From contig JBBMOL010000136.1 of NCBI GenBank assembly GCA_037954665.1, positions 1,748,501 through 1,812,500 of the forward strand: a stretch of 64,000 nt of DNA, in the 5' to 3' direction. The notes under the pieces are model-generated. The model searched no databases, was not told the DNA's origin, and saw nothing but the letters and a program-made list of their open reading frames with translations. This stretch comes from Laguncularia racemosa (lineage: Eukaryota; Streptophyta; Magnoliopsida; Myrtales; Combretaceae). A program made the translations under genes and the position numbers. Numbering within the stretch: the first letter of the stretch is position 1; every line of letters begins with the position of its first letter. Of this stretch, positions 46,623 to 58,625 are shown in pieces.

Positions 46623-48566
46623 ATGTCGAATGATGGCGTGAATGGGGGAATTTGCGATGAAGCCAATAGTCAGGTTGGTGGAGGTCAGGGTTATAATGTT
46701 ACTGGTAGGAGGACTTTGGAAGAGCAGCTCCAGGATCTTACTACCATAGTTGCTACTTTGGCAACTAGGATTGATAGAATGACATTACCACAGCCATTGG
46801 TGGTAAACCATCAGGCACCACCTCGAGTAGCTCCACAGAATCCTCAGAGAGACAGAGTAGTGGGAGATGGAAATCTGAATAGAAGGATGGGTGAGGAATA
46901 TCTTCCATATAGGGAAGAAAGGGATGATAACTTTGGGGTTAATCCATATCAGAATAGGGATTTCAGGTCACCTTGGGGCTTGGAGTATGTGAAATTGTAG
47001 ATGCCTTCTTATGATGGCAAGGGATCAGTTGATGATTATTTGGATTGGGAGGACAAGGTTGAGGGTCTCCTTGAATGTTATGAGATCGATGATAATACCA
47101 GAGTCCGATTGGCTGCTGTCGAGTTTATAGGATACGTTGTACTATGGTGGAAGAATTTGATTATCAGTAGGCATAGGGATGGAGAGGTTGAGATTCAGAC
47201 ATCGAGGGATATGAAAAGGGTGTTGAGAAAAAGATTTATTCCTGAGCACTACAAACAAGAATTGTTTATGCGACTGTAGACCTTGAGGCAGGGAGGCAAG
47301 ATAGTAGATGATTATGTGCAGGAATTTGAAACCCTCATGATTAGATGTGGGTCCATTGAACCTCCAGAACAAAATATAGCATGCTTCGTCTCCGGCTTGA
47401 AGTATGAAATAGCGTGTGTTGTTGAGCTGCAGTGCTATAGTATACTTGATGTGGCTATTCAATTGGCCTTGAAAGTAGAGAGACAAAGGAGGTCTAATTT
47501 CTTAAGGGCTCCGAGCAGTAGGCCCAACACTATTACCAAACCCATGGCAGCTGACGGTCGATTAGGGGGAGCAAAGGCGGTAGGTGAGGCAATGAGAGTA
47601 GTGGACAAAACTACCCTAAACACTACTAGGGAAAATTTACCCACTAGGAAGGGTAAAGAGGTAATAGCGCCAGATGTGAGACAGATTGTTCCCAGATCTA
47701 CTAGTGGAAAGGCACGCTAGATCAAGTGCTTTGAATGCATGGGATTTGGGCATATGGCAGCACAGTGTCCAAATAAGAGGGTGATGACTGTTATAGAGGG
47801 TGCAGGGGAAGATGTTGAGGATGACAATGAACAAACTGAACTTACAGATTTACCAACAACACTGTAGGAGTATTATGATGACCAGATTGCAGAGACACAT
47901 GAGGAGCGTACAGGTGAACAATATCTACCTATTAATGTGTTACGCAGGGCTCTAACCATATCTACTGATACTAGAGACATTCAGAGGGAGAACATATTTC
48001 ACACCTCTTGCAGAATCAAAGGTAACCTTTGTGTACTCATCATCGATAGTGGTAGTTGCACGAATGTTATATCTGCTGCACTGGTAGACAAATTACATTT
48101 GTCTACTATTCTACATCCTAGCCCTTATAACTTGCATTAGCTGGATAATCGAGGTAGTATGTATGTTACACTAAGGGCAAAGGTACCTGTGAGTGTTGGG
48201 TAGAAATATCATGATGAGATCCTGTGTGATGTAATCCCTATGCATGCATTCCATTTGCTATTGGGTCGACCTTGGTTGTTAGATCAGCAGGTGTTACATG
48301 ATGGGTTTAGAAACACCTACATGTTCAGTATGGGCGAGTCTCGCATAGTTTTGTCACCAAAGACTCCATCTGAGGTACATCAGTTTCATGAACAGATCAG
48401 AACTACTTCCACTACATTTGATAGCCAGAAGAGTAGGTCAACAGAGACATCAGGGTTCAGTTTCACAACTAATCCTCTAGATTTGAGGGTAAATCTTTTA
48501 GAAGCCCGAGGAGATGATGAGAAATTTCCCGACACTGCCTATACCTTCAAAACTAGATTTGGTTGA
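46623..48566 (+). pseudogene. gag-protease-integrase-tail frame of element C, six amber codons
   Basis: Gag begins MSNDGVNGG at 46623, aligned with the I start. In order: LEEQLQDLTTIVATLATRID, the gag core (LAAVEFIGYVVLWWKNL, FIPEHYKQELFMRL), LKYEIACVVELQ, a CCHC knuckle (CFECMGFGHMAAQC, 47727-47768), the protease with a canonical IIDSGSC site, LLLGRPWLLDQ, then directly LDLRVNLLEARGDD and the LTR-encoded tail. The 648-codon frame has no frameshift. All six interruptions are TAG (46998, 47277, 47718, 47865, 48138, 48202). Those at 47718 and 47865 are also TAG in element I. Confidence 0.82.
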
Positions 48567-49533
48567 TGGTCTAAATCGCTTATATTTTTACTTCATATCT
48601 TTTTATCTAATAAATATTTGAGAAATAATCTTACAGGTACAATTATAATTCTCCAAGGGATGCTAATATGTCCTACATTAGTTGATGGCCATGGGACATC
48701 TTCAGATTTACAATCAAAGATCCGCTACGATTGTATCCATTCTGAAGCATTGGCTCATGAAGATTTATGATATTTTTGTACTTTTTAATTGTTCTATGGA
48801 CTATTTTATGTTGTATTTTCTTTTGGAACACTTTCATTTTTTATTGTAATTTCCATTTAGGATTAGCTACCTTAAAAGTGGCATAATTGTAATTTTTGTC
48901 CATTTTCTAATCCTAAGGGTAGCAAATATAAATACTTGCTTATAGTAGGGTTTGAGGAGGCCAAAATTTTTCAGAATTAACATCACATTTTCGTGAGAGG
49001 GCTTAAGGTTTCCCTAGTTCCATTTTCTCTTATCAATTTCAATTTCTAAGAGTTGAAATTGTGGCAAGTTCAACAAAGGAAAATTGTGAGTAATATCAAT
49101 TCCTTCTTTGTTATGTTTCCTTTTCATCACTAGTGAGTCATATCTAAGGTTGAATTGGATGTTCTTGGTCAGATTTTTTATTGCATTTGTAATCAATTAT
49201 CATGTTATAAGATTGAATGGTTTTAGTGTTTATTATCATCAATAATTTTTTAATCATTTTGCGATGTAAATTGTCATTGTTGGAAGAGGAGAATCACGAC
49301 ATTGGATCTTGTCATCTTGGTGTATTTCATGTGGATTTCACTTGTATTTATTGTTAATTGGAGAAGTTTATCATTGTTGGTTTGTTGATTGCATCTTTGA
49401 ACCTTCGGATTTCATCAAATCTCTATTAAGGTTCTCGCAATTTCATAGTCCTATTGAACCGGTTCATATATGTGAGTTGAGGTTGTTTCTTTGATTCATT
49501 TGCATGTGCTTGGGCTTGGTTTTGAGCACATCA
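48515..49533 (+). repeat. 3' LTR of element C
   Basis: Same length as the 5' LTR and closely similar. The gag-protease frame runs into its first 52 bases. Confidence 0.9.
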
Positions 49534-49639
49534 CTTCCATACACATACACACACACCTCACACTACCTCACATACATATGCACATACCTACATACATTAC
49601 ACACTCGGCTCCCTCTTCCCCTTCCCCTTTTTTCTTCCT

Positions 49640-49870
49640 CCTTTAAATGCTACTGCTCCCATCGTGGTGGCTGTTGCCATCATTGCCATGGTTGTCATCA
49701 TTCCTGCTGTTGTTGTTGTCGTTATGGTTGCTGTTGTTGCCACAGTAGAGGTTGCCATTGCTGCTACTGTTGGGTCATTGTTGCCACTGTTGTTGCAGCC
49801 GTAGTTGTCGTCATTGCTGCCGTCATTGGGTAGCTGTCGGTCGTTGTTGTTGTCGTTACAGCCGTTGTAG
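49640..49870. repeat. GTT/GCC triplet-rich tract of G2
   Basis: Counterpart of 9600-10055 in G1, with imperfect GTT, GCC and ATC triplets. A (CA)n run follows at 49889-49903. Confidence 0.75.
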
Positions 49871-50164
49871 TTGTCATTCCCCTCTTCGGACACACACACA
49901 CACATTCCGTGCACCTCCTTTAGCATTCACCAATTGGAGCGACTACAGCTACATTATCATGGTTTCTATTGCCGTTAGAAGCACGCAATTGCGCACACCG
50001 GCGTCCCCACCTCCATACATGGTTCCTTCTTCCGACTCAACGATGATGATCTGGATGGAGTTGAAGACGAGACGTATTGGATGGCTGGGTTCCAGACCTA
50101 TTGCTACTGCCGTCGAGGTGAAGGTCGGGCAGACGCGACTTGGAGCTATTGAAGGAGATGCAGC

Positions 50165-50225
50165 TTAGACGAAGAAGAAGAAGAAGAAGAAAAAGAAAGA
50201 GAAAAGGAAGGAAGGAGAGGGGGCA
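50165..50225. repeat. GA-rich tract at the right end of G2
   Basis: (GAA)n followed by GAAAAGGAAGGAAGGA-type purines, then poly-T and TTTACA as at the end of G1. Confidence 0.7.
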
Positions 50226-50294
50226 GGATGGGATGGCTAGGAGCTATTATTGCTGTTGCTGTTTAAAAATCTTTTTTCTTTTTTTTTTTTTACA

Positions 50295-51540
50295 ATTGTG
50301 CATATATATATTTACATTATAATGTCCCCATTTTAATATTTTGCCTACGTACAAAAACATCTTTAAATTTTATATTTTTAGCATTTTATTACGAAAGCTT
50401 ACATCTAGGTTAATTTGATTATTCCGAACATAAATATTTACTCTAAATTTTTATTTAAAATTCCTAGATCTATAATTTAAATTAATTTCATTATTTAACC
50501 TAATATTGTTTGAAAATTATGTTTTGGAGAATTTATTCTTTTAATTTAATTTACTCGAACAAAAGTTAGGACTTATAATTATTTTTATTTATCCTTTTAT
50601 ATATTTATATTTAGGTATTTTTCAATTACTTCGCTTCCTAAATTTATTTAATAATATATTTCATAAAATTCAATTTGTTACATTCGTTATCTTCTTTTGT
50701 TTGCATAAGATTATTCTTTCCAATTGTTTCAGTTTTAAAACCTATTATTATCACAAATTATTAAGATAATATTTTTGCGTCGCAATATTTGAATTTTTGT
50801 AGTACATTTCTCAAAGTTTTTAATATTGCAAAATTGTCCCTCTTGCTACCATAACCTAGAAGTATTTATTATTCTGCTTATTTTCTTTAATTTTTGTATA
50901 GTCTTTTCGAAATGTTTGGGACTTTATAGATTTCAATTGAACTATTACTCTTTTTTGTAGATTTACCTTTTTCCATAGTGGGTTTAGTCCTTTTCCACCT
51001 ACTTCTTCTCCAATACATCTTTTGAATCATTATTAACATAGCTTTTATTCATGATCTTGAGTGAGCTTCTCATCTTAGGCTTCTTTTGTGTATGTGTGTG
51101 TGTGAGAGAGAGAGAGAGAGAGGTGGGTTTATGGTTTCATCTTTAGAGAAAGAGGGATTTTGGTGTATTAGTAATTAATTTCTCTATTAGAATATCTTTT
51201 TATTTAGTAAATTGCCAATTTATTTTTACTTGCACAAATTTTTAGCATGATTTCCAAGATAGAAAAACAATCCCCATAAATTTATGTTATCTTAAATATT
51301 ATTACAAAAATATAGTCATAAAATATATGGCTTTATTTAGACAAATATTCTTATCAAACATAATCATGCCTTATCTTGAGAATATAAAGAGACTCTTGAA
51401 TATTTTAAATTAAATTATTGGTAGGAAACTATATATGTATTTCTTCAAAGAATATCTAACATGTTTCTTGATTTCAAAACTTCTTGTCATTCATAAAACT
51501 AATTCCAATTCAATATTTCTTTTTTATTTGTGACAAGAAT
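50295..51540. other. AT-rich internal sequence of S2, no gene seen
   Basis: Lies between the G2 end and the S2 gag end, where copia protease and integrase would be expected. No matching frame was found on either strand. A (TG)n(AG)n microsatellite is at 51092-51122. Confidence 0.45.
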
Positions 51541-51559
51541 TTTTGTTTACTTTTTGAAC

Positions 51560-53300
51560 CCATATAAACTCAGGTCCATTAAAATTTAAACTTGTAATCT
51601 AATTTTTGTTGAACTATTGATACTTGTAAATGCAATATTTTTCAATATGACAAACCTCACTATGATAATAACACATGTAGGGATTTGAATGCACATACCT
51701 TTGATTTAGATTTACATACCCTTTTCCATTGAATTTGTTCCAAATGTCAAAACTTCCATTTCTAACTACTTGTCCCCAATGATACTGATAGGATTTGTTG
51801 ATATAGCTCTTTTTGTAGCTTGCATATCCTTTGTCTTGCCAATTTCTTTTTTTGATTGGTTTTGGAGTGTCCTTGTTTTCTTCCTTTGTAACAACTTCCT
51901 TATCATTTTCTATCATTGTCTTGCTAGTAATACTATAAACTAATTCTTTTGCTTTTGCAAACACTATGCTCTTAATAGCATTTGAACTTTCACCTTTCTC
52001 AAATCCTAATCCATATTTTGAAGAATCAAGTCTTTGAGTAGATAACAGTATTTGTAGTATCTTGTCTTTTTCATTAAATTGTTGGATGTATTATTTACTG
52101 ATTGAAAAATTTCTTTAATTAGAATCTTGAAATTGTTTATTTCATTATTTAGAGTAAAATTTTCATTTGTTAATTTTTCTTTTTCTACTTTTAGTATTTT
52201 GTTTTTGTTTTTTGATAGATCATTTTCATTTGGTATGAGAGAGTTAATTTAACTTAGAGCTTGAATTTCATCGTCTAACTTTGTATTTTGAGATTCAACT
52301 TTTGATAATGTGCTTAGCATTTCAATATATATCTCTTCAAAAAATGAATCACAGTTGGAATCAAATTTTGACTTTGCCATTAGACAAAAATCCTTTATAG
52401 AAGTTGCCTTCAAACATTCTGCTTCACTTTCTATTCTTCAAGATTGTTCCAAATAGTCAAAAGAGACTTATTTTTCTTCTCATGGCACTTTATAAGTTTA
52501 GCAATGTGCATAGGACATTAATATCTAATTTAGCTAGTCTTGTTACATTCATTCACATTACATCTTTCTTGCCATTATAGTTACTTGCATTACTTCTGTC
52601 AAGTTTCTTATTTTGGTTCCTAAGTGCTTTATTAAGGCACCATGCTAATATGTTGATGTCTTTTCTCTCATTGTCAAAAAGTTCCTTTGTCTTAATTGTT
52701 GCATTTTTTTTTCCTATATTGAGTACTTTTGTTTCATATGCCATTAACTTGCTTCAAAGTTGACTTAAGGTAAGCTTTTTCAAAACACATACTTCTTAAA
52801 TAGCTATTTTCTTACGAATCCATTCCTTTGGTAGAATCCTCAGCATTTTTAGTATCAATTCCACATCACTTGTGCTCTTATTGAGAGAGGTTAGTTTATT
52901 AGTTATAGCTGTAAAATGACTAAATGTATTCTTTCTTTCTTCATTCGGCAAGACTTGAAAAAGTTTAAATCATTACATAAGTGCGTTAACTCTTATATCT
53001 TTGATGGTTTCTATTCCTTCATATATTTCTAATATGGTATCCTAGGTTTCTAGGATTGTTCTACATGAAGATATCAAATAAAATTTAGAAGCTGAAATAG
53101 AAGAGAGTAGGAGATTCTTAGCCATTGAATTTGCTTTGCCTTCTTTTTGTTTTCTAATATGGCTCCAGTGTTCTTTTCCTTTTCATCATCCATGTTTGCA
53201 TCTTCATTTCCAAGATCACCATCCAAAATGATATGCCAAAATTGATAAGTTGTGCCTTTAATGAAGGTTTTCATCCTAGTAAGAATAGTCAAGGCCACAA
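51560..53300 (-). pseudogene. Sirevirus-type gag (S2)
   Basis: Starts near 53298 (RMKTFIKGTTYQFWHIILDG), followed across several frameshifts by a segment matching the gag middle (LNKSTSDVELILKMLRILPK), a first Cys-rich knuckle near 52523-52560, a long charged coiled-coil-like stretch (52080-52400), and a second knuckle CYYHSEVCHIEKYC near 51640-51690 with FIWVQK downstream. The long gag with a coiled coil between two Cys/His motifs is typical of Sireviruses. Heavily broken. Confidence 0.65.
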
Positions 53301-53338
53301 AATAAAGTGTCTTTTCTATTATATTTATTTAAAGGGAT

Positions 53339-53782
53339 TGATTATTACTAAATTTAACCATTTCTCAAAATTTTCTTAGAGATCCCGTCTTTGTTATTGT
53401 TGGTAGATTTTGTAAAAGAATTTGCAGCTAAAATAAAAGTATACGAGAAAATGAATAAATTACTATGAATAAAAAGATTAAGGATTAAAAAGATTAGACA
53501 TGCCTTTTATAGTGGTTTTGCCTTATACGTCAATATACTCTTTTAGCTCCCACATGTTGGGGACTTGATTGTTTTTACCATATTGTTCCACTATAAGAAC
53601 TTCAAAAGCTACAATCAGTCAATCAAATATTAATATAGACACTTTGCTTTGTCTCACTTAGTTTCACCCTTAACTAATCTCACAAATCTATAGAGAATAA
53701 TGCTTTAAAAAGTTCTCTCAAATTTATTTACACATCTCTTTGAGGGAAAGCAATTTGAATCCTTTACAATTTTAGCTTAAAA
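53339..53782 (-). repeat. Truncated 5' LTR of S2
   Basis: Homologous to 31127-31555, keeping only the U5-side 440 bases. It abuts the copia relic K at its truncated edge. No clear PBS remains at its inner side. Confidence 0.6.
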
Positions 53783-53790
53783 GAAAATCC

Positions 53791-54965
53791 CAATACATTA
53801 AGCTTTGATAAAGAAACTAAATTATGAGGAAATGTAGGAATATGAAGGGTTTAAAACAAATCTAATTGATGTCTGGTATCTAAGATCAAGTAATAAGTGT
53901 TGATTCCTCCAATTGAAGCTTTGTTTTCATTCCCCATAAAGTCAAAATTCTCATTTAGCTTTATGGTTTGAATCATAAGGAATCCTTGCATTGCATTGGA
54001 AATGTGAGTTGTGGAGCTAGGGTCAATCCACTAAGTGTTATAAGGAACTTATGTATGGTTTGATTCAAAACAAACAAAAGCACAAGGCTCACCCTTTTTT
54101 TTAACCATGCCTTATGTTTCAAGAAATCTTTCTTCAAGTGTCCAATTTTTTTTACAAAACCGTCACTCAATTTCTTTTTTCGTGTATTTACGCAATTTTG
54201 GAAGATTCATTCGGGTTGTGTAAACCTTTCTTCTTGCCTTTTCTAAGCTTTCCCTTTGAACTCATTGTGACTTCTTGATGAGTTGTAAAATGAACAAATT
54301 GAGCCTTTTGGTTCTTTAATCTTGTTTCCTCCTAAATTAGTATACTAGTTAATTCACTAATAATCCACTTATCCTTTATAGCGTTAATTCATTTGAAAAT
54401 ACAATATTGTTTAGGAGGCAAGGATTTTAGTTTGAAGTATAACAAAAAGAGCTTATCCATAATCATTCCCAAAGTTCTTAACTTTGCTACTATGCTTGTC
54501 ATTTTAAGGATAAGCTCATGCATAGTACAAGACCCATTAATTTTCACGTTGGTTAATGTACCCATCAATGCACTAGGAAGAGACTTATTAGTAGTTTGAG
54601 AATGTTCTTCCACAAATTTGATGAATTTTTTAGCATTGTTAGTTTTAAGAAGAGTAACTTTAATTTTGTTTGCTACTTATCATTCCCATGAGCATCAAGC
54701 TTAATTTGTTTGATCCCTCCTAAAGTTTAATGAGAGTTTTTTCCTCCTCATTGCGTTTATTAGTGATAGCAGTGAGTTTCTTAACTTGAAGGGATAGATC
54801 AAGATCTAGAACACCTAAGTGAAATTGAGCTTACTCAAACCAATATGAGAATTTCAATCCATTAAATATAAGAACAGATGAAGCATGGGAATGTACAGAA
54901 ATAGGAATAGATACTATAATAATCAAAGTAGATGGTACACATTAATCCTTTAAGTAATCATATAA
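53791..54965 (-). pseudogene. Ty1/copia gag and protease start (element K)
   Basis: Gag N-terminus near 54960 (HASSVLIFNGLKFSYW), then HLGVLDLDLSLQVKKLTAIT, the MHELILKMTSIVAKLRTLGM and LKSLPPKQY segment, a decayed zinc knuckle near 54140-54170 (GHLKKD kept, outer cysteines lost) followed by KHKAWLKK, and the copia protease region (WIDPSSTTHISNAMQGFL, active-site SG changed). It stops at LVSLS near 53825, where S2 begins. A different copia lineage from S1/S2. Confidence 0.7.
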
Positions 54966-57127
54966 CTTCAGGTTCAAGCAGTTCATGAAATAACATAAAT
55001 ATATACCAAAGATCCCCTTTGTGTGACACTAAAATGTATAAATACCAATCATAATTAACAAGTAATATACAATTAATTAGATGTATTTGTTATCTTTGAT
55101 TATACAAATAAATCAATCAAAATATGCTTGTTACAGATAATCGTGTATATATTGTAAGAACAACTATTCAATAACCTTTGGATGATTTATAATGTCTCAT
55201 AATAACAAACTTTCAATTCACCCAAATATCATTTAACACAACATCGTTTGCAAATAAAGTTCATGGGTAAATTTGAAACATTAAATGTAAAGAAATTTAT
55301 AAATTTAATGATTTTTCCGCTTTAGTGACTAATAAACTATTCATCATTTAAATTTCATACACACATAATAATACAAAAATGGCCTTTCATTTAGATATAA
55401 ACTTAAACACCACAAATCAAAATTTTGCAAATGTATGCATATTTTTGTAGATGAAAATTAGGTCAAATAATTATATCTCATTCTATAACAATGTATGAGT
55501 TTAACACCAATATACTATGATATAATATATTTCGCCATCAACATTTAATTTAATGTTCACCAAATCAAGCATAAAATCAATGAATGAAGAGGTTTAAATT
55601 GAACATATTTAGTGATGTGGTCAATGACAACCATGATGATGATTAAAAAAGAAAAGGGACTACTATATTCTAATAATTCTTTTTGGGTACTTCTCTACTC
55701 TCCTAAGATCTTGATATTCACATAGATTGTGAATCCATTGCTCCACATAGTCAGAATTATAACTCCAATATTGTCATAATTTTAAATTTCATAAATATAA
55801 TGGAAAATCATGAATTCTCTAACTATGGCCCCGATACCACATATAAGTAAATTTTATAATTACATCACAATCATTTTTGCAAGTGTTTTCAAGATCTTCA
55901 AATTTCATGATTTTCACATAGATATAATGAATAGTGTTCATACCTCTATCCGTAGTCATGATATTGTTACTTTCTCCTAATCCCGAAAATGAAGAATAGC
56001 TTATCTATTTAAAACACCTTATTCCTTTAAGATAATGATTTCTCTCTTGTAAACCTTTAATTTTGTGATGGTTTAGTGATAATGAATCCATTAAAAAGTT
56101 TTGGTAATATTCACTTATATATATATAAAGGGTAGAGATAGGGTCATATCTCTTCATATAACATTAAAAGACATATCCTATCAAGGTATCTTAATTATGA
56201 TAATTTGACCAACATTTAATTGTAATTATCACCCTTCATTATTCAAAGATTATTGTATTGGGTCAAAACTTAATATTATTTGACCAACATTTAATTACAA
56301 TCATGACTCTTCATAATGAAAAGTCACATACTAGACTGAATTCTAACATAAGAGTTTTTATTATCTAATTCCTCAACAAATCTTATAATGGAAATTTCAT
56401 TTGAAGCCAATGAAATTATTGTCATTTCCTTTCTCAAAATAGTTATTTAATTAATTAATTTTCCAAAACTCGATCTAATCTCATTAAAATCAGCTGAGAA
56501 TCTCTTAGTTCCACATTTGAAACCATACATTTGAGAGTCTTTGTAATACTTAAACTACACAATTGTTCTTAACATATCACTCTATAAAATTAGCCATTGG
56601 ATATAGCTAAGAATGCATGGTTTCAATAGTAAAACAAAACACATGTCATACCTAATATAGAAAACTTAAAATTTATTGTTAGATAGTTTTACATATGAGA
56701 TACCTCTACAAGTGTCATTGAAAATATTAACCTTAAATTATCTAACCATAATAATTTTGTCGATCACTTTCTCTGTGTGTGTGTGTGTTGCTTGCTCTCT
56801 CTCCTCATCTTCTAATCTCCTTAACAAACCCTAGAGTGGGGGGCAAACACATTTCCTTTCATTAACCACCAAAGATTCACATATCTATGTTTGCTAACAT
56901 GTAGGTGTTTGATTAGAATCCTTCACACCAAGCCTTGCAATCCCTAAGCATGGCCTTAGGTGATAGGCTCAATACATTAATTCCCATCATTAAACCTTAT
57001 TTCATAAATTGATTTATCCTAAAAATATACATCATCATCAATGACTTACAAAATATGCCATAATTTTACATAATACAATATTAAATTTCCTATTGAAAAT
57101 TGCATGTCAAATTATGATAACAACATT
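54966..57127 (-). other. Leader, PBS and putative 5' LTR of K; no gene
   Basis: GGCCCCGATACCA at 55827-55839 is the complement of a PBS with one or two changes. Rightward of it, a probable LTR contains a TATA-like run at 56118-56133. Its outer end cannot be fixed because no second LTR is in the window. A (TG)n run lies at 56774-56788. Confidence 0.35.
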
Positions 57128-57390
57128 TGTAACACCTTAGAACCTAGAATATCACAGCTTGTTACGTGTTACTACTACCAAGTGACACGCTAAGGCTCTA
57201 AAGCTCTATCATACTTTAAAACCTGCTCATATACTTATCTATCATACTACTATAACAATAATCAAAGGAATGACTCACAGATGAGTCATTCTAAATGTCA
57301 TTATTTAACAACCAAATCTCAAGCTATAATTTATCTCTATAACTTCAATTTAACCATAAAACATCCATTTACAAATGTTCATAATTCTTG

Positions 57391-57486
57391 TCACTCTTCT
57401 TCCACATAGTAATACTGTTCTCTTCCCATCTCATCCATATAATGTCTCACCAAGTTCTCATTCTCATCATACTCTAGTTGTCCATC
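57391..57486 (-). CDS. Short conserved C-terminal coding segment in M1
   Basis: Reads YDENENLVRHYMDEMGREQY then YYVEEE and TGA. The M2 copy reads YDKKGNLVGHYMDEYGREHY then YYVDEE and TGA. Among 25 aligned codons about seven differ only silently, mostly at third positions, unlike the poorly conserved surroundings. There is no in-frame ATG in M1, so it would be the last exon of a spliced transcript from the donor at 58880, with a pyrimidine tract and TTTAG just upstream. I do not recognise the protein. Confidence 0.35.
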   Translation of the reverse strand, partial: DGQLEYDENENLVRHYMDEMGREQYYYVEEE

Positions 57487-57506
57487 ATTTTTGCTTGTAG
57501 CTAAAG

Positions 57507-57526
57507 GAGGGGGGGGGGGGGGGGTG
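57507..57526. repeat. Poly-G run
   Basis: About 18 consecutive G (C on the coding strand), immediately before the TTTAG acceptor-like site of M1. It could act as an expanded pyrimidine tract; M2 has mixed T/C there. Confidence 0.8.
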
Positions 57527-58254
57527 GGTTGGTGAGCCTAAGCTTAGTATATGAGTACCACACCCACATGCACATAACACACCACATTAATATCACATGC
57601 ATATATGCAAAATTTATCTACAACTCGTTCACAATTTAGTTTACACATCAACACCAAAAGAATTATCACACATAGGTGTACTCATGACCCCGGTACATAC
57701 AACATTTGTCCTTGTGGGAACTGCCTCTACGGGCTCTATCTAACCCTAATGGGAACTGCTATTGTAGGCCCCGTCTAACCCTAATCTACCTCAGATCATT
57801 TTGATACATGGCTCTACTAGGGACAACGCGACATACTGATCATCGAGGTGCCCCTTAGGGATCTATAACTGCGAGCCACTAGGCCTAGCTAAGCACAAGC
57901 AACATATTTTATTCCATTCACATAACACTGTATTACTTCATGATATCACATAATTCACATTATATCTCAGCATTTCATTATTTCACATATAACTCATTAG
58001 ATAGCTTCATAACAATCACATATAACAAACAAAGTAAACACATACCTGGAATCCTAGCCATACGCACTTCTTGTCCCAAACTTAAGCTAAGTCGATATCT
58101 GTATGATCATCAAGACATCACTCTTAGTACTAATCTAATTGTAGTATATTTCTCTTAATTCCTCTTAATCTATTAGGTTATCTATGGTTATACTAATTGG
58201 TTCGGTTGTGTGGAACTTGGTTAATTAAGAAGATAATTTGATATATATTGATAA

Positions 58255-58625
58255 TGTTCATCACTTAACACGACCATGTTGGAGGTCGTGTTGCCTAACA
58301 TAGGCTAGTAAACAACCGTGTTAAAGGTTGTGTATCTCTCAATGAGATTTAGCTTCGACATGGTTAGAATACGACTGTGTTGGGAGGTCGAGTTTCTCTT
58401 AATTCAACATGGTCAAAACACGACTATGTTGGGAGGTCATGTTCTTCTTAATCCAACACGATTGAAACACGACCGTGTTGGAAGGCCGTGTATCTCTCGT
58501 TATGTTTTGGTAATTCAACACGGTCGAAACACGATTGTGTTAAGGACCATATATCTTTTGGTATACTTTTAAATTCAACATGGTTGTAAGAAAATCGTGT
58601 TAGGAGGTCATGTATCTCTCGGCCA
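58255..58625 (-). repeat. Palindromic tandem cassettes of M1
   Basis: About six units near 58 bases with AACACGACCGTGTTGG and GGTCGTGTATCTCTC parts. Related to the cassettes in the LTRs of H and D. Confidence 0.7.

Larger units (their letters stand above)
44627..49533 (+). mobile_element. Ty3/gypsy element C, gag-protease derivative
   Basis: LTRs of 1019 bases each (44627-45645, 48515-49533), PBS at 45651-45662 and a perfect CTTCC duplication (44622-44626, 49534-49538) in the G2 minisatellite. One continuous frame runs through gag, protease and the integrase tail, broken only by TAG codons. Confidence 0.93.
33834..50294. mobile_element. Element G2: second copy of the G repeat, interrupted three times
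   Basis: G-family segments are 33834-34561, 36619-39225, 44524-44626 and 49539-50294. Together they follow G1 from TGTCACG to the TTTACA end, with a 540-base deletion near 38041. The gaps are a solo LTR (34562-36613), element D and element C, each with its own target duplication. Flanks GATTT and ATTGT do not match, so G2's own duplication is lost or its end is slightly elsewhere. Confidence 0.75.
31127..53782 (-). mobile_element. Sirevirus-like Ty1/copia relic S2 (split by G2)
   Basis: Reading leftwards: truncated 5' LTR (53339-53782), gag (51560-53300), 1.2 kb of unassigned AT-rich sequence, the G2 insertion (33834-50294), env-like region (33003-33833), two polypurine tracts (32421-32450 and 32246-32260) and the 3' LTR (31127-32245). 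No protease, integrase or reverse transcriptase of copia type is visible. No clean target duplication was found. Confidence 0.65.

Noticed and set aside
49504..50168. Cys/Val-rich and Thr/Met-rich open frames on both strands
   Set aside because: Products of GTT/GCC triplets; frames on both strands at once indicate low complexity.
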